Below, piece by piece: positions 1 to 4,784 of a DNA stretch of 5,322 nt (position 1 is its first letter; each line of letters opens with the position of its first letter). The stretch is from the NCBI GenBank assembly GCA_964550655.1, contig CAZKAQ010000197.1:1-5322 (forward strand), read 5' to 3'. The DNA comes from GCA-1730015 sp964550655 (GTDB lineage: Bacteria > Pseudomonadota > Gammaproteobacteria > Granulosicoccales > Granulosicoccaceae). A model generated the notes under the pieces. The model searched no databases, was not told where the DNA came from, and was given only the letters and a program-made list of their open reading frames with translations. The position numbers and the translations under genes were made by a program.

Positions 1-82
1 CCTTTGTTTATAGGCAGAAACTAAAATTAGTCGGTCGCCTTGTGAATAATGCAGGTTAGATGGATGAGGATGTGGCTGAGTT

Positions 83-116
83 ATCGTGGCAGACGGAATT
101 ATCCGGATGCCACGAT
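83..116 (-). other. Strong stem-loop 7 bases past the DHH phosphoesterase stop codon
   Basis: ATCGTGGCA (83-91) pairs perfectly with TGCCACGAT (108-116). Inside it, CGGA (94-97) pairs with TCCG (102-105) around a 4-base loop. Outer and inner helices are separated by a symmetric 2x2 internal loop, which is GA/GA on the plus strand and TC/TC on the minus strand. It starts directly after the minus-strand stop at 124-126, so it most likely lies in the 3' untranslated region of that gene. Neither side carries a T-tract, so it is not a standard intrinsic terminator. It may protect the 3' end or assist termination; that role is inference. Confidence 0.5.
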
Positions 117-123
117 TACGATA

Positions 124-1092
124 TTAACCGTCTGCGTTTATGGTCTCTATCAGTTCCGCAAGAACACTTTCGGCGCGATCTGCGCTGACCTGACAGGTAC
201 CTGCAGCCTGATGTCCACCACCGCCGTAACGCAGGCATAGCTCGCCAACATTGGTTTTGGAATCACGCTTAAGAATTGATTTTCCGGGTGCAAAAACAAC
301 ATTCTGCTTCTTCAGGCCCCACAACTGATGCATGGAAATATTGCACTCAGGGAACAAGGCATAAATCATAAACCGGTTTGTCGGATATATAATTTCTTCG
401 TCTCTTAAGTCCAGAACCACCAGATTGTCATGCACGGTTGCACATCTTTTTATCTGTTCCTTAGCCTGGTTTTTCATCGACATGTAAAGTTCGATACGTT
501 CCATTACGTCTGGTAGCTGCAGAATTTCTTCAATGGTGTGTTCCGCACAGTAGTCGATCAGCTTCATCATCAGCTCGTAGTTTGAAACCGTGAAGTCTCT
601 GAATCTACCCAGACCGGTGCGAGCGTCCATCAGGTAATTTAACAGTGTCCAGTCTGAAGGCTCGAGAATCTCACTGCGCACGTATTGCGCTGAATCTGCT
701 TTGTCGACCGCAACCATCATCGCTTGCCAGCTTTGCGGGAACGTTTCGGCACCGCCGAGGTAGTCATAAACCACGCGAGCGGCAGACGGTGCGTCTGCAT
801 CGATAATATGGTTATCGTGAGCGCCGTTTCGAATAGTCTCACTCAGGTGATGATCGAAAGCGAGGTAACAGCCTGATACATAGGGCAGGTTGGTAGTGAT
901 GTCGTTTTCAGTGACTTCAATCGTTCCATCCTGCATGTCTTTCGGGTGTACAAACTTAATGTCATCAATCACGTTAATGTGCTTAAAAAGTACGGCACAC
1001 GCCAAGCCATCGAAATCACTCCGGGTGATTAGGCGATACTTCTTTGAGGTGTCAAGTGTAAAGCCTGAACTGGCTGCCAGAGGGAGGCCCAT
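124..1092 (-). CDS. DHH/DHHA1 family phosphoesterase, exopolyphosphatase-related
   Basis: A complete 322-residue cytoplasmic protein of the DHH phosphoesterase superfamily, metal-dependent enzymes that cleave phosphoester or phosphoanhydride bonds (RecJ, GdpP/NrnA and PPX2-type pyrophosphatase relatives). Visible motifs in order: TRSDFDGLAC at residues 23-32, with the metal-binding aspartates of motif I; DHH at 80-82; an aspartate-rich IIDADAPSAA at 96-105; VDKADSAQ at 129-136; and the C-terminal DHHA1 signature GGGGHQAAGT at 290-299. Both domains are intact, and there is no membrane segment or signal peptide. The ATG start is supported by a GGAG box 7 bases upstream (1100-1103 on the opposite strand). 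The first 17 residues precede the catalytic core. The gene is divergent from sbmA and alone on its strand here. The exact substrate (oligonucleotide, cyclic dinucleotide product, polyphosphate or other) cannot be told from sequence; I am sure of the family, not of the reaction. Confidence 0.93.
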   Translation of the reverse strand: MGLPLAASSGFTLDTSKKYRLITRSDFDGLACAVLFKHINVIDDIKFVHPKDMQDGTIEVTENDITTNLPYVSGCYLAFDHHLSETIRNGAHDNHIIDADAPSAARVVYDYLGGAETFPQSWQAMMVAVDKADSAQYVRSEILEPSDWTLLNYLMDARTGLGRFRDFTVSNYELMMKLIDYCAEHTIEEILQLPDVMERIELYMSMKNQAKEQIKRCATVHDNLVVLDLRDEEIIYPTNRFMIYALFPECNISMHQLWGLKKQNVVFAPGKSILKRDSKTNVGELCLRYGGGGHQAAGTCQVSADRAESVLAELIETINADG

Positions 1093-1303
1093 TAATTTTC
1101 TCCGTGATTATTAAATGACGTTGTATTGACGTCCGGACTACTCTGCGAAGTAACGGCGAGAAGCAGATATACTTGAAGCGTTGTTTTTGCCTCGCGAGCT
1201 AATCGGTGTTTTTTTGGCGCAATGGCACGATTGTCAGAATCACTGCCGGCTTTCTGCCATGCTGTATGAAAGTTTATTAAAATTATGTAAAACAAGACTT
1301 TAT

Positions 1304-1328
1304 GGTAAATCCAGCCGCCGGATTTATC
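1304..1328. other. 9-bp stem-loop in the sbmA upstream region
   Basis: GGTAAATCC (1304-1312) pairs with GGATTTATC (1320-1328) around the 7-base loop AGCCGCC, with one G-U pair and otherwise perfect complementarity. No T-tract follows on either strand, so it does not look like an intrinsic terminator. It may be an RNA structure or an operator between the two divergent genes. Confidence 0.35.
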
Positions 1329-1333
1329 GGCAT

Positions 1334-1362
1334 GAAACTTCCTGTTGATTGCAGTTGGCTGA
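1334..1362 (+). promoter_or_regulatory. Possible sigma-E-like promoter for sbmA
   Basis: GAAACTT (1334-1340) and GCTGA (1358-1362) are separated by 17 bases. Each box has one mismatch to the enterobacterial RpoE consensus (GGAACTT, about 16 bases, TCTGA). E. coli sbmA is known to belong to the sigma-E regulon, which makes the site worth noting. Boxes this degenerate occur by chance, and the site would give a 5' leader of roughly 130 bases. It is weak evidence on its own. Confidence 0.2.
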
Positions 1363-1407
1363 GTGAAAACGGTGGAAGTTGAAACCTATGGGCCACTGTT
1401 AAGTCGT

Positions 1408-1428
1408 ACTATGCATAGTTGCCGCGGC
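1408..1428. promoter_or_regulatory. Two adjacent palindromes upstream of sbmA, candidate operator
   Basis: ACTATGCATAGT (1408-1419) is a perfect 12-base palindrome. One base later comes the perfect 8-base palindrome GCCGCGGC (1421-1428). They lie 75 to 95 bases before the sbmA start, a normal place for binding of a dimeric regulator. I do not recognise the operator family. An RNA-level role is also possible if transcription starts further upstream. Confidence 0.35.
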
Positions 1429-1502
1429 GAAAAGATTTTGATCTCCAGTCCGGCCCGCTGAAACATCGGGTTAATCAATAACAATAACGGGGTCTGCCTA
1501 CA

Positions 1503-2744
1503 ATGTTTGATTCTTTTTTTCCATCACCGCGTAAATTTCTTATGTCGGCTATAGCCTGGTTTTTTGCCAGTCTGTTTCTCTGGTATGGCCTGTTCAACGG
1601 AATGGCGGAGCAATTCAGTTTTATGCGTGAGGCACTGCCATCAGAGGATGGCCAGCGACCCCCGTTTTTGAACCCGGATAAAGTCTGGCTCTATCAGTAC
1701 ATAGTAATCGTAACTGTTTTGTTTTGTGCTGCGTGGTTTTTCATAGAACGCAATCGCTGGTACTGGTGGGCGGTCTGTGGGTCGGCACTTATTCTTCTGG
1801 TGACTTATTTTCAGGTGCAACTTGGTGTCTATATCAATAACTGGTATGGCGATTTTTATGACCTGATTCAGCTTGCTCTCTCTGAGCGTGGCGTCAGTAA
1901 TGTCAGTTCGGAACAGTTCTACGGCCAGTTGCTGACCCTGCTGTATATACTGGTACCTAACATTTTGTTGTTGGTGCTGTTTTCCTATTTTACTCAGCAC
2001 TATGTGTTTCGCTGGAGAACAGCGATGAACGAATACTATATGACTCACTGGAGCAAGCTGCGCACAATCGAAGGTGCGGCGCAACGTGTGCAGGAAGATA
2101 CCATGCGCTTTGCCAGTATTGTTGAGAGTCTCGGGTCTGCGTTTGTCAGTTCAATAATGACTCTGATTGCGTTCCTGCCATTGTTATGGACTCTATCGAA
2201 AGAAGTCACCGAGCTGCCTCTGATTGGTGCGGTCAATGGTTCTCTGGTTTTTATTGCACTATTGTCTGCAGCTTTCGGCACCGTGTTGCTTGCAGCGGTT
2301 GGATATAAACTACCCGGGCTCGAGTTTAACAATCAAAAGGTGGAAGCTGCGTACAGAAAGGAGTTGGTATACGGTGAAGATGATCAGGTTCGTGCCGCAC
2401 CTCCAACCGTGACTGAGTTGTTCGGGCATGTCAGGCAGAACTACTTTAAGCTCTATTTTAACTACCTGTACTTTAATGTGTTTCGTTATGCGTATTTGCA
2501 GGGAGCTAACTTTATTCCGCTTATCGCATTGGGTCCCACCTTTGTTGCGGGTGCGATCACTTTCGGTATTTATCAGCAGATAAACAACGCTTTTTCGCGG
2601 GTAGAGAATTCGTTTCAGTTTCTCGTTAACTCATGGACCACAATCATTGAACTTATGTCAATTCATAAACGTCTAAAAGCATTCGAGTCTGTTATTGATG
2701 ATAAGCAACTGGATTCTGCAACAGACGTAATACTCAGCAGTTAG
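1503..2744 (+). CDS. sbmA: SbmA/BacA-family inner-membrane peptide transporter
   Basis: A 413-residue inner-membrane protein that imports peptides such as microcins B17 and J25, proline-rich antimicrobial peptides and bleomycin-like compounds into the cytoplasm, driven by the proton gradient. The family has an ABC-exporter-like membrane fold without an ATPase domain and works as a dimer. Similarity to E. coli SbmA (406 residues) as I recall it is very high: the MF.SFFP start, YVFRWRTAMNEYYM at 167-180, IEGAAQRVQEDTMRFAS at 189-205, AAYRKELVYGEDD at 282-294, and NSWTTIIELMSIHKRL at 376-391. The acidic residues E190, E198 and D199 fall in the conserved stretch that includes glutamates important for transport. 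Hydrophobic segments lie near residues 12-30, 64-81, 89-110, 143-163, 210-231, 245-266 and 335-358. The ATG start matches the family N-terminus; only a weak GGGG (1489-1492) precedes it. The gene appears monocistronic: E. coli yaiW, the usual sbmA partner there, is absent, and the next gene is convergent. Confidence 0.97.
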   Translation: MFDSFFPSPRKFLMSAIAWFFASLFLWYGLFNGMAEQFSFMREALPSEDGQRPPFLNPDKVWLYQYIVIVTVLFCAAWFFIERNRWYWWAVCGSALILLVTYFQVQLGVYINNWYGDFYDLIQLALSERGVSNVSSEQFYGQLLTLLYILVPNILLLVLFSYFTQHYVFRWRTAMNEYYMTHWSKLRTIEGAAQRVQEDTMRFASIVESLGSAFVSSIMTLIAFLPLLWTLSKEVTELPLIGAVNGSLVFIALLSAAFGTVLLAAVGYKLPGLEFNNQKVEAAYRKELVYGEDDQVRAAPPTVTELFGHVRQNYFKLYFNYLYFNVFRYAYLQGANFIPLIALGPTFVAGAITFGIYQQINNAFSRVENSFQFLVNSWTTIIELMSIHKRLKAFESVIDDKQLDSATDVILSS

Positions 2745-2769
2745 TGTCCATTGGAGTGAGAAAGTTATA

Positions 2770-2811
2770 GAAAAAACGGCGAGACAGTCACAGGGAAAGT
2801 CTGTCTCGCCG
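2770..2811 (-). terminator. Intrinsic terminator of the small lipoprotein gene
   Basis: CGGCGAGACAG (2777-2787) and CTGTCTCGCCG (2801-2811) form a perfect 11-bp GC-rich stem with a 13-base loop. Six adenines at 2771-2776 mean that minus-strand RNA has the stem followed at once by six uridines, the classic Rho-independent form. It therefore serves transcripts coming leftward from the lipoprotein gene (2926-3156), about 115 bases after its stop, and prevents antisense reading into sbmA. On the plus strand no T-tract follows, so it would be at best a weak end for sbmA mRNA. Confidence 0.88.
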
Positions 2812-2815
2812 AACA

Positions 2816-2923
2816 GGGGTGGTACTTCAGCGTCCACCCTACAGGGTTTAATCTTAATCGATTCTGAACCCCCGCGACCTACCGCGGTTGAAGCATTGGA
2901 TACTACTAAGGTCTACGAGACAG
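2816..2923. repeat. Series of small inverted repeats plus a second CGAGACAG copy beside the terminator
   Basis: Between the terminator and the lipoprotein stop are several possible hairpins: GGGTGG (2817-2822) with CCACCC (2834-2839); the near-palindrome ACCCTACAGGGT (2836-2847), which shares bases with the first; and CCGCG (2872-2876) with CGCGG (2883-2887). CGAGACAG at 2916-2923 is an exact copy of 2780-2787 inside the terminator stem. On the minus strand this is the 3' untranslated region of the lipoprotein gene. The density of structure suggests a functional 3' end or a small 3'-derived RNA, but no known RNA family is recognised. Confidence 0.35.
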
Positions 2924-2925
2924 GC

Positions 2926-3156
2926 CTAAAACTTCCAGTGTCTTTTGCCAAAGTCATAGCCACGAAATTTGTGGCCATTGTCTATGTTGAGTCCGTGTTT
3001 TTTGGATACAAATCCTTGTGGTATTTCTTTGCCGTGATAGGAAAAGGCTTTAAACGTTTTTTGACTGGTGTCAGGTTTAAATCCCTGAATGTTCTGGCAT
3101 CCGGCCAGGGTGAACAAAAGCCCTGCGGCAAGGCATGAGCGCATGAGTATTTTCAT
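2926..3156 (-). CDS. Small predicted outer-membrane lipoprotein of unknown function
   Basis: This encodes 76 residues, of which the first 20 form a textbook lipoprotein signal: MKILMR (positive n-region), a hydrophobic core from residues 8 to 16, and lipobox LAGC at 17-20. The mature protein would be 57 residues starting at Cys20. Residue +2 is glutamine, not aspartate, which by the Lol rule points to the outer membrane. The mature part is basic and rich in K, H, G and F, with no Cys after the lipidated one. I do not recognise a family. ATG at 3156 is preferred over an upstream GTG at 3186, because it places the n-region correctly and has AAGAG 7 to 8 bases upstream. A strong terminator lies downstream. 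The gene is convergent with sbmA and divergent from the sigma factor gene. A weak -10-like TATAAC lies at 3170-3175 (minus). It is not YaiW, which is far larger. Confidence 0.75.
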   Translation of the reverse strand: MKILMRSCLAAGLLFTLAGCQNIQGFKPDTSQKTFKAFSYHGKEIPQGFVSKKHGLNIDNGHKFRGYDFGKRHWKF

Positions 3157-3187
3157 GTGAGTCTCTTGAGTTATACAGGACTCCACT

Positions 3188-3240
3188 CTAACCGCTATTG
3201 GTGGTTGCAGGTATTGAAAAATGACAGCTTTTTCGGTTAG
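3188..3240. promoter_or_regulatory. Nested inverted repeats in the divergent lipoprotein/sigma-factor gap
   Basis: CTAACCG (3188-3194) is the exact reverse complement of CGGTTAG (3234-3240), with 39 bases between. Nested against the right arm, GAAAAA (3216-3221) and TTTTTC (3229-3234) form a 6-bp stem around a 7-base loop, six to twelve bases before the sigma-factor ATG. The 89-base gap must contain the promoters of both genes. I cannot identify clear -35/-10 pairs for either. The repeats could be an operator or a leader hairpin that limits sigma-factor translation. Confidence 0.3.
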
Positions 3241-3245
3241 TACAT

Positions 3246-4028
3246 ATGAAACTGAATGACTTTGCGAAATGGTTCACATTGGATGGCCGGTGGATTGCAA
3301 CGATTATCCGACCGGTGAGATTTGCCGGGCCACTGAAGGTTTGCCGAGCTGTGATTCAATCACTGAATAACGCGAAAAATCTGCAAGAGTCGGACAGCGC
3401 GCTGATGATGTCTTTTGCCTCTGGCGATGTCGAAGGATTTAATCTGTTGTATCGCCGTTATAGTGAATCGATCTATCGGTTTTTCTATTTTGGTACTCAC
3501 GCTGATAAAATGTTGAGCGCCGAGCTTTTTTATGATGTCTGGATGAGCGTTGTGCGCGGCCGTATGCGCTACACCAACGACATTGTTTTCAGGGACTGGT
3601 TGTACCACTGCGCCTGGGCGCGATTGCACGATCACCTGCGCCTGCATGCACTGGACGATGAAATTGATAATGAAGCGTTAGCAAAGAGTAAATCGACTGT
3701 TGTCAGTATCACTGACTTTGTTGCGGACAGTGGAAACACTGAATCTAAAGAATCTCTGTCTCATTCTGTACGACCAGCACCTTCCATTGAAATTTCTGTT
3801 AATGAAGATGATGAAAATATTTCGTTGGTGGAAGCTGTAAAAAAACTCGCCCCGGAACAAAAAGAGGTGGTGTTGTTACGATATTGTTTTTCAATGTCCA
3901 GTCAGGACATTGCCGATTTTATTGATGTGAGTAAATCTGCTGTTGACCGTTTCACTCGTGACGCGGCCGGTCTTCTGCGCCAAAAGGTGGTTGTAGCGCA
4001 TGCACAAGGAGATCAATTCAATGGGTGA
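3246..4028 (+). CDS. ECF-like sigma-70 family RNA polymerase sigma factor
   Basis: A 260-residue sigma factor with only the sigma-2 and sigma-4 domains, as in the extracytoplasmic-function group. Sigma-2 spans about 48-134: DSALMMSFASGDVEGFNLLY at 50-69 matches the usual helix 1, AELFYDVWMSVV at 92-103 is region 2.2, and FRDWLYHCAWARLHDHLR at 115-132 is regions 2.3 to 2.4. Sigma-4 spans about 192-247: LVEAVKKLAPEQKEVVLLRY at 194-213, then the helix-turn-helix SSQDIADFIDVSKSAVDRF at 218-236. Two things are odd. A 45-residue extension, partly hydrophobic and basic, precedes sigma-2. The linker between domains is about 55 residues, acidic and serine-rich, longer than is usual for ECF factors. 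No good Shine-Dalgarno precedes ATG 3246. An in-frame stop at 3222 rules out an earlier start; GTG 3351 or ATG 3405 are later options, but 3405 would trim sigma-2. The 3' end overlaps the next gene by 8 bases, so they are coupled. Promoter specificity is unknown. Confidence 0.87.
   Translation: MKLNDFAKWFTLDGRWIATIIRPVRFAGPLKVCRAVIQSLNNAKNLQESDSALMMSFASGDVEGFNLLYRRYSESIYRFFYFGTHADKMLSAELFYDVWMSVVRGRMRYTNDIVFRDWLYHCAWARLHDHLRLHALDDEIDNEALAKSKSTVVSITDFVADSGNTESKESLSHSVRPAPSIEISVNEDDENISLVEAVKKLAPEQKEVVLLRYCFSMSSQDIADFIDVSKSAVDRFTRDAAGLLRQKVVVAHAQGDQFNG
4006..4013 (+). promoter_or_regulatory. Strong Shine-Dalgarno that sets the start of the sigma-partner gene
   Basis: AAGGAGAT lies inside the end of the sigma-factor gene, 7 bases before ATG 4021. 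It selects 4021 over the in-frame ATG 4000, which has no such site. Its position in the upstream coding sequence, with overlapping stop and start, indicates translational coupling. It is much stronger than the site of the sigma factor itself, so the partner may be made in excess. Confidence 0.8.
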
Positions 4029-4503
4029 TGTGGTCAGTATCAGAAAATCAACCGACGATGATCTTCATGCTTTATTTGTAAAAGCCTGCCCGGTAGTACC
4101 AGACGCGGTTAGTGAAAAAGTTCGCTTAGCGGCAGGTCATTCGCTTGGAGGCAGAACGTCTGGCGCTAATCCGCTATCTTTCAAAACTGTTTGCGTTATC
4201 GTTATAGGGGCATGCCTGCTTGGTGCCGGATTGGTGAAAGGTTTTACTACGCGTTGGAATCAGGCCGTTGACTCTGCGAATTCATATACCGTGCAGGCAG
4301 AGATACTTCATCAGGAGGCGAGGCTCGGAGCTGCGTTGCCTGCCAATACGCAGGCCGAATTACAGGGAGAACAGAGCTGGCATCGCACAAAAGCCGCCTG
4401 GGCTGAGTACATAGCGCGACTTGAACGTGATCCGTTCTACCAATATGTGCAGCAGGAAAAAAAGCGTTTCAAGGCGCGATACCAGACTGGCTCTCTGGAG
4501 TAG
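4021..4503 (+). CDS. Single-pass membrane protein, candidate anti-sigma factor or sigma partner
   Basis: This encodes 160 residues, overlaps the sigma-factor stop by 8 bases and is preceded by an ideal ribosome site. Residues 1-50 are polar and predicted cytoplasmic; DDLHALFVKACPVVPDAVSE at 13-32 looks like the short amphipathic segment often seen in sigma-interacting membrane proteins. A single transmembrane helix covers about 55-73, followed by a charged helical, possibly coiled, C-terminal region of about 85 residues. That region is probably periplasmic and rich in Q, E, A and aromatic residues. The zinc anti-sigma signature (HxxxCxxC) is absent, and there is no FecR or RseA pattern I recognise. 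The anti-sigma role is inferred from gene order, overlap and topology, not from homology. It could instead be a sigma-activating membrane component or an unrelated envelope protein. I am sure it is a gene, and only moderately sure of the role. Confidence 0.85.
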   Translation: MGDVVSIRKSTDDDLHALFVKACPVVPDAVSEKVRLAAGHSLGGRTSGANPLSFKTVCVIVIGACLLGAGLVKGFTTRWNQAVDSANSYTVQAEILHQEARLGAALPANTQAELQGEQSWHRTKAAWAEYIARLERDPFYQYVQQEKKRFKARYQTGSLE

Positions 4504-4781
4504 TATCAAAGCAATTGCCAACGGATCCGGGACGCTGGTTTATGACATTGACGTCATCGCAAAGTGAAGTTTCAGTACAGGATACACCCCGGTAAGCTCA
4601 ATAGCTGAACCTTGCATTAACATCGTACTTGCGTAATCTTGTTAGCGCCCCATATTAATTCTCTCAGGTAATTGATGTCGCTATTCTGATAAAAATTATT
4701 GATTTCAAGCGTATGCTACGGGCTTCAAGTTTTTGACTTAACTGCCGACATCGCTATCTAAGGTGAGGAGCCGATTTTTCG
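4504..4781. other. 278-base intergenic region before the four-helix membrane protein gene
   Basis: No gene is supported: the longest plus-strand ATG frame I noticed (from 4542) is 17 codons and lacks a ribosome site. No hairpin with a T-tract follows the 4021-4503 stop. A low-quality promoter candidate is TTGACT (4733-4738), 16 bases, TATCTA (4755-4760), which would start transcription almost on the ribosome site. GATGTCG (4674-4680) and CGACATC (4746-4752) are inverted copies flanking the AT-rich stretch. TGACGTCA (4549-4556) is a perfect palindrome. Confidence 0.4.
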
Positions 4782-4784
4782 GTG
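4761..4784 (+). promoter_or_regulatory. Ribosome site with a mini-hairpin between Shine-Dalgarno and GTG start
   Basis: AGGTGAGGAG (4761-4770) is a good purine-rich site, but lies 11 bases from GTG 4782, longer than ideal. The gap is almost entirely the hairpin CCGA (4771-4774), TTTT, TCGG (4779-4782), which would bring the two elements together and sequesters the first G of the start codon. The later in-frame ATG 4797 has AGGA only 2 bases away, too close, so GTG 4782 is preferred. Confidence 0.5.

Larger units (their letters stand above)
1093..1502. other. 410-base divergent intergenic region between the phosphoesterase gene and sbmA
   Basis: No convincing gene lies here. A 67-codon minus-strand frame (1092-1295) begins with TTG, lacks a Shine-Dalgarno sequence and resembles no family I know. 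A 16-codon plus-strand frame starts at ATG 1332 without a ribosome site. The stretch holds a stem-loop (1304-1328), a weak sigma-E-like site (1334-1362), two adjacent palindromes (1408-1428) and the 8-base palindrome GTCCGGAC (1131-1138). A poor minus-strand sigma-70 candidate for the phosphoesterase gene is TTTACA (1286-1291), a 17-base spacer, then CATACA (1263-1268). The length suggests regulated divergent promoters. Confidence 0.5.

Noticed and set aside
49..240. Plus-strand 63-codon frame at the left edge
   Set aside because: It runs antisense into the conserved DHHA1 end of the phosphoesterase gene and has no ribosome site or recognisable protein features.
1092..1295. Minus-strand 67-codon frame ending in a TAATG overlap with the phosphoesterase start
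   Set aside because: The overlap resembles coupling, but the only start is a TTG without a ribosome site, no internal ATG exists, and the peptide looks random.
1332..1382. 16-codon plus-strand frame upstream of sbmA as a leader peptide
   Set aside because: No ribosome site, no run of regulatory codons and no terminator/antiterminator after it.
1641..2332. Minus-strand frames inside sbmA
   Set aside because: They are shadows of a strongly conserved gene on the other strand, with no start signals.
2896..3138. Plus-strand 80-codon frame opposite the small lipoprotein
   Set aside because: The opposite strand has signal peptide, lipobox, ribosome site and terminator; this frame has none of these.
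3360..3860. Minus-strand frames inside the sigma factor gene
   Set aside because: They oppose recognisable sigma-2 and linker coding sequence and lack start signals.
4000..4020. ATG 4000 as the start of the sigma-partner gene
   Set aside because: The strong ribosome site at 4006-4013 lies after this ATG and is perfectly spaced for ATG 4021.
1125..4555. Shared 9-mer ATTGACGTC at 1125-1133 and 4547-4555 as a regulator site
   Set aside because: Many 9-base matches are expected by chance in a window of this size, and flanking bases do not agree.
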